Assembly: GCA_017399695.1 (NCBI GenBank)
Contig: JAFQBK010000015.1
Location: 86,852 to 150,851 of the forward strand
Direction of reading: 5' to 3'
DNA: 64,000 bases
Source: Clostridia bacterium
GTDB taxonomy: Bacteria > Bacillota > Clostridia > UBA1381 > UBA9506
The position numbers were made by a program, and so were the translations under genes. Of this stretch, positions 46,267 to 55,554 are shown one piece after another. Position 1 is the first letter of the stretch; every line of letters begins with the position of its first letter. The notes beneath the pieces were generated by a model, which saw only the letters and a program-made list of their open reading frames with translations, made no database searches and had not been told where the DNA came from.

Positions 46267-46688
46267 GTACGGAATTTTGTGAACAAAATTCCGAAAGCCG
46301 AAAGGCTTTGCGGCCTAGGGCCGCTGTGTCAATTGACATATATCTCAATCGGAAAGAGTTTTCCGAAGCAAGATAATACGACCGCCGATAGCGATATCGG
46401 CCAAGGCCATACGGACAGCCGGGTCAAATGCCGAAAACCGCAAAAGCGGTTGGCAACTTCTGTTGCCTTATTGATTGAGTTAAAAGCTCAAATTTTATAA
46501 GTTGGTGACTATAAACCGATGCCATCGGGGCATAAAACTTGTGAAATGGTCAATAAGAGTAGTAAAAGTAATCTTTGCTATATAGACTCTAAACCCATTG
46601 GGATGCGCAAAAATAAAAGGAATGTTAGATTTCTTTTCATGTTCGCTCTTTGCAAGTAGTATGCTTTTGGCATACTGCTTTTTTATTT
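46267..46688 (+). ncRNA. Undescribed ~420-nt multi-hairpin RNA / potABCD leader
   Basis: From the predicted start to the terminator no convincing ORF exists, yet perfect hairpins follow one another: 46270-46293 (10 bp, TGAA loop), 46294-46309 (GAAA loop), 46310-46324, palindrome 46327-46338, 46349-46366 enclosed by TATCT/AGATA (46341-46375), 46384-46401, 46436-46451 (AAAA loop), 46452-46467 (TTCT loop), 46475-46491. Bases around 46380 and 46422 can pair (GACC/GGTC), suggesting a multibranch core. The 3' third (46500-46640) is purine-rich and less structured. It ends in an 11-bp terminator and lies 30 nt before potA. It could be an independent RNA or a long attenuator leader. I do not recognise the family; not RNase P, tmRNA or SRP by their conserved motifs. 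Confidence 0.65.
46654..46688 (+). terminator. Terminator between the structured RNA and potA
   Basis: AAGTAGTATGC / GCATACTGCTT 11-bp stem, TTTTG loop, then TTTTTTATTTT. A 12-nt palindrome GCCTGCGCAGGC (46690-46701) follows, before the potA ribosome-binding site. Confidence 0.9.
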
Positions 46689-46717
46689 TGCCTGCGCAGG
46701 CAGAAAGGGGCGCAATC

Positions 46718-47830
46718 ATGGAAAAAATTATTGAACTTAAAAACATTTCAAAATCCTTTGACGGCGAAACAGTCTTGGATCATATCAGCTTAGATATTTA
46801 TGACAATGAGTTTATTACGCTACTTGGCCCCTCCGGTTGCGGAAAAACAACCCTGCTTCGCATGATTGGCGGATTTGCAAATCCTGACGAAGGTGATATT
46901 CTGTTTATGGGCGAGCGCTTAAACGATACGCCGCCGCATAAGCGAAATGTCAACACCGTGTTCCAGAAATATGCACTGTTTCCGCACCTTAACGTGTTTG
47001 AAAATGTCGCATTTCCGCTGCGCGAGCGTGGCGTGAAAAAGGCAGAAATCAAAGAACAGGTTATGAAGATGCTTTCCTTGGTTATGCTTGAGGGCTTTGC
47101 AGAGCGCAGTGTAACGAGTCTTTCCGGCGGTCAGCAGCAGAGAGTTGCGATTGCAAGAGCGCTCATCAATCATCCGAAGGTGCTCTTGCTCGACGAGCCT
47201 TTGGGTGCGCTGGACTTAAAGCTCCGAAAGGATATGCAGCAGGAACTCAAAAAAATTCAGAAGAGCACGGGGATTACCTTTGTGTTTGTAACGCACGACC
47301 AGGAAGAAGCCCTCAGTATGTCGGATACCATCGTGGTATTAAGCGAGGGTAGGATTCAGCAAATCGGTACCCCGACCGACATTTACAATGAGCCGGTGAA
47401 TGCCTTTGTTGCAGATTTTATCGGCGAAAGTAATATCCTAGACGGCGTGATGCCGGAAAACTTTAAGGCGCGTTTTTCCGGTCATACCTTCTCTTGTCTT
47501 GACAAGGACTTTGCACCGGGCGAGCCGGTCGATGTCGTTGTCCGTCCCGAGGATGTGGATATTGTGCCGAAGGACGAGGGGATGCTTTCCGGCGTGGTAA
47601 CACAGGTTACCTTTATGGGTGTCCATAATGAAATTATCGTAGATATCGGCGGGTTTAAGTGGATGATACAGACCACGGAGTCGGTCAATGTGGGCGAACA
47701 CATCGGCATTTCTTTAGACCCCGATGCGATTCATATTATGAAAAAATCGAAATATTCGGGTGTGTTTGGCGATTATTCCTCTTATTCCAATGAACTGGAT
47801 GAGCTTTCCGACCCGGGAGGTGAGGAGTAA
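46718..47830 (+). CDS. potA: Spermidine/putrescine ABC transporter ATPase PotA
   Basis: A 370-aa ABC ATPase. Walker [11 protein letters not shown], signature [15 protein letters not shown], Walker [12 protein letters not shown], then a C-terminal TOBE domain. ATG 46718 follows AAAGGGGCG; the longer open frame from 46598 runs through the leader terminator and is not used. First gene of potABCD, which imports polyamines; expression may depend on read-through of the leader terminator. Confidence 0.95.
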   Translation: MEKIIELKNISKSFDGETVLDHISLDIYDNEFITLLGPSGCGKTTLLRMIGGFANPDEGDILFMGERLNDTPPHKRNVNTVFQKYALFPHLNVFENVAFPLRERGVKKAEIKEQVMKMLSLVMLEGFAERSVTSLSGGQQQRVAIARALINHPKVLLLDEPLGALDLKLRKDMQQELKKIQKSTGITFVFVTHDQEEALSMSDTIVVLSEGRIQQIGTPTDIYNEPVNAFVADFIGESNILDGVMPENFKARFSGHTFSCLDKDFAPGEPVDVVVRPEDVDIVPKDEGMLSGVVTQVTFMGVHNEIIVDIGGFKWMIQTTESVNVGEHIGISLDPDAIHIMKKSKYSGVFGDYSSYSNELDELSDPGGEE

Positions 47831-47832
47831 TT

Positions 47833-48717
47833 ATGCAGAAAAAAGAGCCGAGGCTAAACGGCGGGCGTGCGGGCGCGTTACTCGCCCCATATTCGCTCTG
47901 GTCACTCATTTTTATCCTTGTGCCTTTGGTGTTTGTCGCATACTACGCCTTTACCGATGAAAGCTTTCGTTTTACCACCGAAAACATTACCCGCTTTTTT
48001 ACGGCGACCAGTAACTTAAAGGCGGATGACGGCACCGTTTCCGAGGTGCGCACCTATCTTGTAATTTTTTCGCGCTCGTTTAAGCTTGCGCTGATTTCCA
48101 CCCTGATTTGTCTGGTGTTGGGTTATCCAATGGCGTACATTATGGCACGTGCCAAGGTGCGTACACAGAAAACGATGATGACACTTGTGATGATTCCAAT
48201 GTGGATGAACTTTCTGATTCGTACGTATGCGTGGATGACGATACTTCAGGATACGGGTATTTTGAATAATTTCCTGACGGGGTTAGGACTTCCCGTGGTT
48301 CGCATTATCGGTACGGAGACAGCGGTCGTGATTGGTATGGTGTACGACTTTTTCCCGTATATGATTTTGCCGATTTACTCGATTATGGCAAAGATGGATG
48401 TAAAGCTGTTAGAAGCGGCGAGAGATTTGGGCTGTAATGGCTTTGGCGTTTTAAAACGCGTGATTTTCCCCTTGAGTCTGCCCGGCGTCATTTCGGGCGT
48501 GACGATGGTTTTAATCCCCTCCATCAGTACCTTTTATATCTCGCAAAAGCTCGGTAACGGCAAGTTCTTCTTAATCGGTGATGCGATTGAGGGGCAGTAT
48601 ATTGCCAATAATCTACACTTTGCCGCGGCGATTGCATTTATTATGATGGTAATCCTTTTGGTGTTTATGGGCGTCTTCCGCTACTTAACATCAAAGGTTG
48701 TTTCCGGGGGTGAGTGA
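47833..48717 (+). CDS. potB: Spermidine/putrescine ABC permease PotB
   Basis: A 294-aa inner-membrane permease, six helices, EAA loop EAARDLGCNGFGVLKRVIFP. Starts two nt after the potA stop and overlaps the potC leader region. Confidence 0.94.
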   Translation: MQKKEPRLNGGRAGALLAPYSLWSLIFILVPLVFVAYYAFTDESFRFTTENITRFFTATSNLKADDGTVSEVRTYLVIFSRSFKLALISTLICLVLGYPMAYIMARAKVRTQKTMMTLVMIPMWMNFLIRTYAWMTILQDTGILNNFLTGLGLPVVRIIGTETAVVIGMVYDFFPYMILPIYSIMAKMDVKLLEAARDLGCNGFGVLKRVIFPLSLPGVISGVTMVLIPSISTFYISQKLGNGKFFLIGDAIEGQYIANNLHFAAAIAFIMMVILLVFMGVFRYLTSKVVSGGE

Positions 48718-48719
48718 AT

Positions 48720-49556
48720 ATGAAATGGTCATCAAAGCTTTATACCACACTCATATTTATCTTTTTATTCGCTCCCATTGTGATTCTGTTGGTCTTTTCC
48801 TTTAACGAGGCGAAAAGCCTTTCCGTATTTTCGGGCTTTTCGTTTCGCTGGTATGAGGAACTGTTTTCCGATGAGGCGACCTTAGAATCGCTCAAGAATT
48901 CTTTGATTTTAGCGCTTTCCGCCACGGTGATTTCCACGGTGATGGGAACGGTGGCGGCGCTCGGCATTTACCGTCTGCGAAAGAAATGGTATCGCGCACT
49001 GTTAAACACAGTGACCAATATCCCGATGATTAATCCCGATATCATCACAGGTATTTCGATGATGCTTTTGTTTGTCTTTGTCGGAAGAATGTTTTCCGCA
49101 TCGACGAGCCTCAATTTTTGGACGATGCTGATTGCGCACGTGACCTTTTGTCTGCCGTATGTGATTTTTCAGGTGCTCCCGAAATTAAATCAGATGGACG
49201 GCGACCTGATGGAGGCGGCGCAGGATTTGGGATGCACGCCGTTTCGCGCATTTTTTAAGGTCACATTGCCGGAGATTCTGCCCGGTATCATTACGGGCGC
49301 GATTATGGCATTTACTTTATCACTGGATGATTTTGTCATCAGTTATTTCACCTCGGGCAACGATTTTCAGACGCTCCCGATTCGAATTTACGGTATGACA
49401 AAGAAAACGGTTACCCCGAAAATGTACGCTTTGGCAACCATTATCTTCTTTGTTACCTTGGCACTACTTCTGCTAAACAATCTGGTGGATAATGATGATA
49501 GCCGCAAACTTCGGGAGAAAAAGAAAAAATCAAAAGCAGAGCTTTTGGAAGAATAA
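48720..49556 (+). CDS. potC: Spermidine/putrescine ABC permease PotC
   Basis: A 278-aa permease, six helices, EAA loop EAAQDLGCTPFRAFFKVTLP and the typical SLDDFVISYFTSG. ATG 48720 is favoured over GTG 48714 because GGGGGTGA lies at the right distance from it. Basic C-terminal tail (REKKKKSKAE). Confidence 0.94.
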   Translation: MKWSSKLYTTLIFIFLFAPIVILLVFSFNEAKSLSVFSGFSFRWYEELFSDEATLESLKNSLILALSATVISTVMGTVAALGIYRLRKKWYRALLNTVTNIPMINPDIITGISMMLLFVFVGRMFSASTSLNFWTMLIAHVTFCLPYVIFQVLPKLNQMDGDLMEAAQDLGCTPFRAFFKVTLPEILPGIITGAIMAFTLSLDDFVISYFTSGNDFQTLPIRIYGMTKKTVTPKMYALATIIFFVTLALLLLNNLVDNDDSRKLREKKKKSKAELLEE

Positions 49557-49568
49557 AGGAGTGGGGAT

Positions 49569-50678
49569 ATGAAAAAGTATATTGCACTTTTGCTAATGGT
49601 CATGGTTTTTGCCGTATGCCTTTTGACCGGTTGCGGCGGCGGAGATACGCTGACGCTGAATGTGTATAACTGGGGCGAGTACATTTCTGACGGCAGCGAG
49701 GGAAGCTTCGACACAATCAAGGAATTTGAGCTGTGGTATGAGGAAACCTACGGCACGCCCGTCAAGGTCAACTATACGACCTTTGCCTCCAATGAGGATA
49801 TGTACAGCAAGTTGTCAAGCGGTGCGGTCAGCTATGATGTTGTCATTCCGTCGGACTATATGATTGCGCGGATGGCGGCAGAGGATATGCTCCTGCCCTT
49901 AAACTTTGAAAATATCCCGAACTATGAGTATATTGATGAGGACTTTAAGAGTCTTTATTATGACAAAGAGGGAAAATACACCGTGCCTTATGCGTACGGC
50001 ATCATCGGTGTCATCTATAACGCAAACGAGGTAGATGCACAGGACACGGGCAGTTGGGAGCTTTTGTGGAACGAAAAATATAAGGATAAGATTTTACAGT
50101 TTAACAACTCCAGAGACGCCTTTGGTATGGCGATGTACAAAAAGGGACTGGATGTCAACTCCGAAGACCCAGCGGTCTGGGATGCGGCATATGAAGAACT
50201 GCTTGCGCAGCGCCCGTTGGTATACAGCTTGGTTATGGATGAAATTTATAATATGATGGAATCCGGTGAGGCGGCAATCGGTGCGTACTATGCCGGCGAC
50301 TATTTCACGATGAAGGATGCGCAGGCGGAGAATGTTGACCTTAAGTTCTACTATCCGGAGCGCACGAACTTCTATGTGGATGCAATGTGTATCCCGACCT
50401 GCTGTGAGAACAAAGAACTGGCAGAGATTTTCATCAACTTTATGCTCGAAAAAGAGCCGGCGATTGCCAACGCAGAGTACACCTACTATGCTTCCCCGAA
50501 CCGTTTGGTCTATGAGGATGAGGCATACATCGAGGAAATGGGCGAAGAGGCAATGAATGTATTGTATCAGCACGCAGGCAATTTTGCTGCGCAGTATGAG
50601 CAGAATGCGTATCATAATTTGAAGCCTGAAACGCTGGACTACATCAACACATTGTGGGAAACTTTAAAAATTAACTAA
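49569..50678 (+). CDS. potD: Spermidine/putrescine-binding lipoprotein PotD
   Basis: A 369-aa lipoprotein; lipobox LLTGC with Cys22. Mature part begins LNVYNWGEYI, the PotD/PotF hallmark, with YDVVIPSDYMI and VPYAYGIIGVIYN. It delivers polyamines to PotBC. Overlap-free, 12 nt after potC with AAGGAG. Confidence 0.95.
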   Translation: MKKYIALLLMVMVFAVCLLTGCGGGDTLTLNVYNWGEYISDGSEGSFDTIKEFELWYEETYGTPVKVNYTTFASNEDMYSKLSSGAVSYDVVIPSDYMIARMAAEDMLLPLNFENIPNYEYIDEDFKSLYYDKEGKYTVPYAYGIIGVIYNANEVDAQDTGSWELLWNEKYKDKILQFNNSRDAFGMAMYKKGLDVNSEDPAVWDAAYEELLAQRPLVYSLVMDEIYNMMESGEAAIGAYYAGDYFTMKDAQAENVDLKFYYPERTNFYVDAMCIPTCCENKELAEIFINFMLEKEPAIANAEYTYYASPNRLVYEDEAYIEEMGEEAMNVLYQHAGNFAAQYEQNAYHNLKPETLDYINTLWETLKIN

Positions 50679-50680
50679 TC

Positions 50681-50713
50681 AAAAGAGACGGTGATCGAAT
50701 CACCGTCTCTTTT
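50681..50713. terminator. Bidirectional terminator between potD and the coat gene
   Basis: Perfect 15-bp stem (50681-50695 with 50699-50713), 3-nt loop, A/T runs on both sides. Confidence 0.92.
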
Positions 50714-50981
50714 AGTTCGCTGGGAGTGAAAATTTTTGCTTGGTTTTTAATATTTCGGTCTGCTTTGCGGGTGAGGATTTCTGCCAGCCGCGGGAAGCCA
50801 TTTCCTCCTGCAGGCTGGCGCAGATGTTATGTTCATCCTCTAAAATGGTTAAAAGGGTATTGCGAAAGCCCTCACCCGTACAGCTGAAGGCAAAGTCATT
50901 ATAATCTGTGGCGATTTTCTTTTGCGTGCGCAAAGAGTCCTCCATCATTTCGCGCTCGCTTCTCTTTTTTTCCTGTTTCAT
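50712..50981 (-). CDS. CotF-like spore coat protein
   Basis: An 89-aa alpha-helical protein matching the coat-F (CotF) domain: a helix with KKIATDYNDFAF, then RNTLLTILEDEHNICASLQE and MASRGW, the usual end motif M-x-x-x-G-W. Structural protein of the spore coat. Paired with a second small coat-like gene 8 nt upstream in transcription direction. Confidence 0.75.
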   Translation of the reverse strand: MKQEKKRSEREMMEDSLRTQKKIATDYNDFAFSCTGEGFRNTLLTILEDEHNICASLQEEMASRGWQKSSPAKQTEILKTKQKFSLPAN

Positions 50982-50989
50982 AATACCTC

Positions 50990-51172
50990 CTATTGCAGAT
51001 ATCCCATTAAGGTATTAAAGTGCTGTTGGTGCTTGTCTGCAATTTGGTTGCAGGTGACCTTGAGCTGCGCGTCGGTGCATTCGCCGGCAAAGGTGCGGTA
51101 CTTTTTCACCAGTGCCTGCTCGCGCTCCAGTTGCTGCTCCAATACTTCCAGTTCTGTCGTTGAAAGATTCAT
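50990..51172 (-). CDS. Small CotF-associated spore coat-like protein
   Basis: A 60-aa helical protein (MNLSTTELEVLEQQLEREQA...) with the amphipathic helix pair seen in small CotF partners, ending HFNTLMGYLQ. ATG 51172 is 8 nt from AAAGGG; 51178 is possible. Probably co-transcribed with the CotF-like gene during sporulation; the sporulation promoter was not identified. Confidence 0.65.
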   Translation of the reverse strand: MNLSTTELEVLEQQLEREQALVKKYRTFAGECTDAQLKVTCNQIADKHQQHFNTLMGYLQ

Positions 51173-51294
51173 ATCCATCGCCCTTTCCGTTTGTTTTTGT
51201 TTTTTTAGTATGAACAGCATCATATCAATTTATTCATTTTCTTTTTTACATCGCAACGGACAGGAATGTTTTTTGTTTTCTCTTAGAAAGAGGG

Positions 51295-51323
51295 GTGACA
51301 AAACGAAAAAAATATATTACAAT
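51295..51323 (+). promoter_or_regulatory. Possible leuCDB promoter
   Basis: GTGACA (51295-51300), 17-bp spacer, TACAAT (51318-51323). No T-box leader is visible between it and leuC. Confidence 0.45.
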
Positions 51324-51355
51324 TAACATATAGAACAAAAAAAGAGGTGTTATGA

Positions 51356-52600
51356 ATGGGCATGACCATGACACAAAAAATATTGGCAAGCCACGCGGGA
51401 CTCCCTTCTGTCGTCAGCGGACAGTTGATTGAGGCAAAGACCGATATGGTGCTGGGAAATGATATTACCGCACCGGTGGCGATTCGTGAATTTTTAAAAA
51501 TCGGAATCTCCGATGTATTTGATAAAGCAAAAATTGCGCTTGTGCCGGACCATTTTACGCCGAACAAGGACATCAAATCTGCCGAGCAGGCCAAGGTGAT
51601 GCGCGAGTTTGCGCGTGAAAAAGGGATTATCAACTATTTTGAAGTCGGCGAGATGGGAATCGAGCACGCGCTCCTGCCCGAAAAAGGGCTGGTCGTTCCG
51701 GGTGAGTTGGTCATCGGCGCAGATTCGCACACCTGTACGTACGGCGCGCTCGGCGCGTTTTCCACTGGCGTCGGAAGTACGGATATGGCAGGTGCGATGG
51801 CGACCGGAACCGTGTGGCTGAAGGTGCCCGAGGCGATGCGTTTTCAGTTGACGGGCACACTTCGTCCGTGGGTCAGCGGCAAGGATGTGATTCTCTATAT
51901 CATCGGAAAAATCGGCGTGGATGGTGCCTTATATCGCTCAATGGAATTTGTCGGTGAGGGGGTAGCGTCGCTTTCCATGGATGACCGCTTTACGATTGCC
52001 AATATGGCGATTGAGGCAGGCGCGAAAAACGGAATCTTCCCGGTGGATGATAAAACCCGCGCGTATGTAAAAGAGCACGGCGGCAGAAGCTTTGTCGAGT
52101 TTACGGCGGACGATGATGCAGAATATGCCGAGACGATAGAAATTGATTTATCCGAAATTGAGCCGACGGTGGCGTTTCCGCACCTGCCGGAGAATACGAA
52201 AACCGTGCGCGAGGCAGGAGATGTTCCGATTGATCAGGTGGTCATCGGTTCCTGCACCAACGGTCGTATCGGTGATTTACGTGCGGCGGCAAAGGTTTTA
52301 GAGGGGAAAAAGGTCAAGGTAAGAACCATTATTATCCCTGCTACGCAGAAAATTTATTTGGATGCAATGGCAGAGGGGCTCATAAAGATATTCATTGATG
52401 CAGGAGCGGCGGTCAGCACCCCGACTTGTGGCCCGTGTCTCGGCGGTCATATGGGTATTTTAGCGGCAGGAGAACGCTGTGTCGCAACCACCAACCGCAA
52501 TTTTGTCGGGCGTATGGGGCATCCCGAAAGCGAAGTCTATCTTGCAAGTCCTGCCGTGGCGGCGGCGTCTGCCGTAGCAGGAAAAATTGCACAGCCGTAA
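51356..52600 (+). CDS. leuC: 3-isopropylmalate dehydratase large subunit
   Basis: A 414-aa aconitase-family protein of the shorter archaeal/clostridial LeuC type. Substrate and cluster motifs: [22 protein letters not shown] and CGPCLGG, supplying the three Cys for the 4Fe-4S cluster. Isomerises 2-isopropylmalate to 3-isopropylmalate with LeuD. ATG 51356 after AGAGGTG. Confidence 0.95.
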   Translation: MGMTMTQKILASHAGLPSVVSGQLIEAKTDMVLGNDITAPVAIREFLKIGISDVFDKAKIALVPDHFTPNKDIKSAEQAKVMREFAREKGIINYFEVGEMGIEHALLPEKGLVVPGELVIGADSHTCTYGALGAFSTGVGSTDMAGAMATGTVWLKVPEAMRFQLTGTLRPWVSGKDVILYIIGKIGVDGALYRSMEFVGEGVASLSMDDRFTIANMAIEAGAKNGIFPVDDKTRAYVKEHGGRSFVEFTADDDAEYAETIEIDLSEIEPTVAFPHLPENTKTVREAGDVPIDQVVIGSCTNGRIGDLRAAAKVLEGKKVKVRTIIIPATQKIYLDAMAEGLIKIFIDAGAAVSTPTCGPCLGGHMGILAAGERCVATTNRNFVGRMGHPESEVYLASPAVAAASAVAGKIAQP

Positions 52601-52636
52601 GCCGAGGCAGTCAAACCACGGAAGGAGGAATTCAGA

Positions 52637-53137
52637 ATGAAATTCGAGGGAAAAGTCATTAAATACGGGGATAATGTCGATACCGATGTCATCATTCCTG
52701 CCCGTTACTTAAATACCTCCGACGAAAAAGAGTTGGCGAAGCACTGTATGGAGGATATTGACAAGGACTTTGCCGGCAAAGTCGCGCCTGGGGATATCAT
52801 GCTTGGCGGAAAAAATTTCGGTTGTGGTTCCTCGCGTGAGCACGCGCCGATTGCCATCAAGGCAAGCGGAATTAGTTGTGTCATTGCCGAGAGCTTTGCG
52901 CGCATATTTTACCGCAATGCTATCAATATCGGTCTTCCGATTTTGGAATGTCCTGAAATTAAGAAAGCAGAGGACGGAGATATCCTCTCGGTGGATTTAG
53001 ATAGCGGAAGCATCCGTAATATTACGAAACATGAGGAGTATTTTTCTGCTCCGTTTCCGCCGTTTATGCAAGGTATTATGCAAAAAAACGGTCTCATCGG
53101 TTACATCAAAAGCGGCTTGGAGGCGAAAAACGAATGA
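52637..53137 (+). CDS. leuD: 3-isopropylmalate dehydratase small subunit
   Basis: A 166-aa swivel domain. Motifs [12 protein letters not shown] and [15 protein letters not shown]. Partner of LeuC; ends within the leuB start (4-nt overlap). Confidence 0.96.
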   Translation: MKFEGKVIKYGDNVDTDVIIPARYLNTSDEKELAKHCMEDIDKDFAGKVAPGDIMLGGKNFGCGSSREHAPIAIKASGISCVIAESFARIFYRNAINIGLPILECPEIKKAEDGDILSVDLDSGSIRNITKHEEYFSAPFPPFMQGIMQKNGLIGYIKSGLEAKNE

Positions 53138-54192
53138 AGTATAATCTCGCAGTATTAAAAGGAGACGGCATCGGTCCGGAAATTATAGATGCGGCGCTTT
53201 TGGTACTTCGTCGCGTCGAGGAAACATTCGGGCACGAGTTTTCCTGTCATTTCGCAAACATTGGCGGTGCGGCGATTGACTCTTGCGGCGAGCCGCTCCC
53301 GAAAGAAACCTTAGATATTTGTCTTGCAAGCGACAGCGTGCTGTTAGGTGCAGTGGGAGGACCTGCCTGGGATAGTCTTCCGTCAGAACTGCGACCGGAA
53401 AAAGCCTTACTTACGCTTCGAAAAGAGCTGGGGCTGTATGCGAACCTGCGCCCGGCGCTCCTTTTGCCGCAGCTTGCCGATGCTTCGCCCCTAAAGCCAA
53501 GCGTCATTGGAGATGGCTTGGATTTATTGGTGGTGCGCGAGCTGACGGGCGGCATTTATTTTGGCGACAAAGGAACGGGCGAGGACTTTGCCTACGACAC
53601 CGAGAAATATTATGATTATGAAATCCGGCGCATTGCGCGTACGGCGTTTGAGATGGCGAAAAATCGAAAGAAAAAGGTCGTAAGCGTGGACAAAGCCAAT
53701 GTTTTGGCAAGCTCTAAGCTTTGGCGCAAGACCGTTTCCGAGGTGCACGAGGCGTATCCGGAAATCGAGCTGTCCCATATGTATGTAGACAATGCGGCAA
53801 TGCAGATTGCGACCCATCCGGGACAATTTGATGTGATTCTGACGAGTAATATGTTTGGTGATATTTTATCCGACCTTGCGGCAACGATTACCGGCTCCAT
53901 CGGGATGCTTCCGTCGGCAAGCACCGGCGAGGGAAGACGCGGAATGTATGAGCCGATTCACGGCAGTGCACCTGATATTGCCGGAAAGAATATCGCAAAC
54001 CCAATGGCGACGATTCTCTCGCTTGCGATGATGCTCCGTACGGCGTTCGGGCTTTCAGAGGAGGCAGAACGTGTCGAGCTGGCAGTTCGTCGGGCGCTGG
54101 ATGAGGGGTATCGTACGGCGGATATTTTCTCCGAGGGGAAGACCTTGCTCGGAACACGCGAAATGGGAGAGAAAATTGCTTCCCTTATATAA
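53134..54192 (+). CDS. leuB: 3-isopropylmalate dehydrogenase
   Basis: A 352-aa NAD-dependent oxidative decarboxylase in leucine synthesis. Motifs [17 protein letters not shown], the signature [19 protein letters not shown], and [13 protein letters not shown]. No leuA (isopropylmalate synthase) is linked, so the first enzyme must be elsewhere. Confidence 0.97.
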   Translation: MKYNLAVLKGDGIGPEIIDAALLVLRRVEETFGHEFSCHFANIGGAAIDSCGEPLPKETLDICLASDSVLLGAVGGPAWDSLPSELRPEKALLTLRKELGLYANLRPALLLPQLADASPLKPSVIGDGLDLLVVRELTGGIYFGDKGTGEDFAYDTEKYYDYEIRRIARTAFEMAKNRKKKVVSVDKANVLASSKLWRKTVSEVHEAYPEIELSHMYVDNAAMQIATHPGQFDVILTSNMFGDILSDLAATITGSIGMLPSASTGEGRRGMYEPIHGSAPDIAGKNIANPMATILSLAMMLRTAFGLSEEAERVELAVRRALDEGYRTADIFSEGKTLLGTREMGEKIASLI

Positions 54193-54223
54193 GCGGAGGC
54201 TTACAGCAAATGAACTTGACAAC

Positions 54224-54259
54224 AGCAGGAACGGCATTAAAAAACCGTCCCTGCTTTTT
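54224..54259 (+). terminator. leuCDB terminator
   Basis: AGCAGG-A-ACGG / CCGT-C-CCTGCT stem with one mismatch, then TTTTT. Confidence 0.75.
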
Positions 54260-54314
54260 GTTTACTTTAGTTTACAATTTTTGCAACTTGTAGTTGCTTT
54301 TTCTTCAAAAACTA

Positions 54315-54343
54315 TTGTCACCGTAAAGGAATTATGGTATACT
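54315..54343 (+). promoter_or_regulatory. nagA operon promoter
   Basis: TTGTCA (54315-54320), 17-bp spacer, TATACT (54338-54343). Confidence 0.75.
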
Positions 54344-54411
54344 GAACTTATAAAAATAGATGGAGAGAAAAAGGTTTCTTTTTGAAGGTCTTTTTGTGCG
54401 GGAGGTGCGAT

Positions 54412-55554
54412 ATGAAAGCAATTATTAATGGAAAAATCATCTTAAAAGACAGTATGATTGAAGACGGCGCGCTGTTATTTTCCGATGTCATCGAGGGCAT
54501 TGTTCCAATGGATGAAATCCCCGAGGGCGCGGAAGTCATTGATGCTTGTGGTGGCTATGTGGCACCGGGTCTTATCGATATTCATATTCACGGCTATCTG
54601 GGAAAGGATGTTTGTGACGGCGAGGAGGAAAGCATCCGCGTCATTTCCGAAGGGCTCATTAAAAACGGTGTTACGGGGTATTTGCCAACCACGATGACTG
54701 AGGATATGGCGGTCATCCGCAAGGCGCTCGAGGTTCTGCGTTCCTTAAAAGAGGAGAGTAAGTCGTGGAAGGGTAGTACCATTTTGGGTGCCCATGCCGA
54801 GGGCCCGTTTATCAGTGCGGCAAAAAAAGGCGCACAGGATCCGAAATACATCTTAAAGCCGGACGCAGCATTCGTCAAAGAGTATGCCGATATTATCAAA
54901 ATCATTACGCTGGCACCGGAGGAGGATACGGAAACCTTCGATGCGATTCGCGAAATGGTAAAAGATACCGACGTCGTTGTTTCGATGGGTCATACCTCTG
55001 CGGACTATGATACGGCACTTAAAGCGACCAAGAACGGCGTGAAGCACGCGACCCACTTGTTCAATGCGATGACACCGATGGCGCATCGTGCGCCGGGCGT
55101 GGTTGGCGCGGTCTTTAATTCGGACGTTTCCTGCGAGGTGATTGCAGATACCTTCCATGTATCGGCATCGCTATATGATATGCTCTGGAAATTAAAGGGC
55201 AGAAAGCTCTGCTTTATTACCGACTGTCTGCCGGCGGGCGGCTTGCCGTACGGCGAGTACACGCTCGGCGGTCAGAAAATCATTTATAATGATATCGTTT
55301 GCCGCTTAGAGGACGGTACGGTTGCAGGAAGCGTGCTGCCTCTGAACGAGGGCGTGTGGAATGTATATCAGAATTCGCAGATTCCGCTTTGGGAATGTGT
55401 CAATGGAGCATCCCTAAATCCGGCAACGGCAATCGGTCTTTCCGATACCAAAGGTTCTTTGGAGGTCGGGAAAGATGCCGATATTATTATCACCGACGGC
55501 GAATTTGAAGTGGTAAAAACTATCATCAAAGGAGAGATTAGATATGAATCTTAA
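54412..55554 (+). CDS. nagA: N-acetylglucosamine-6-phosphate deacetylase
   Basis: A 380-aa amidohydrolase releasing acetate from GlcNAc-6-P, in amino-sugar use and wall recycling. Motifs PGLIDIHIHGY, AHAEGPFIS, GHTSADYDTA, HLFNAMTPM and ITDCLPAGG. ATG 54412 after GGGAGGTG. Its end overlaps the following kinase-like gene by 11 nt. No nagB nearby. Confidence 0.95.
   Translation: MKAIINGKIILKDSMIEDGALLFSDVIEGIVPMDEIPEGAEVIDACGGYVAPGLIDIHIHGYLGKDVCDGEEESIRVISEGLIKNGVTGYLPTTMTEDMAVIRKALEVLRSLKEESKSWKGSTILGAHAEGPFISAAKKGAQDPKYILKPDAAFVKEYADIIKIITLAPEEDTETFDAIREMVKDTDVVVSMGHTSADYDTALKATKNGVKHATHLFNAMTPMAHRAPGVVGAVFNSDVSCEVIADTFHVSASLYDMLWKLKGRKLCFITDCLPAGGLPYGEYTLGGQKIIYNDIVCRLEDGTVAGSVLPLNEGVWNVYQNSQIPLWECVNGASLNPATAIGLSDTKGSLEVGKDADIIITDGEFEVVKTIIKGEIRYES

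Noticed and set aside
46042..46500. 152-codon ORF across the permease terminator and the structured RNA
   Set aside because: It reads through a terminator, a consensus promoter and six hairpins, has no ribosome-binding site, and has no protein-like composition.
46598..46717. N-terminal extension of potA (40 codons, hydrophobic, looks like a signal peptide)
   Set aside because: It is translated terminator and T-rich tail. PotA is cytoplasmic, and the ATG at 46718 has a good ribosome-binding site.
51224..51355. Leucine T-box or leader-peptide attenuator before leuC
   Set aside because: No T-box AGGGTGG-type antiterminator motif, specifier loop or run of Leu codons is present in the 130-nt upstream region.
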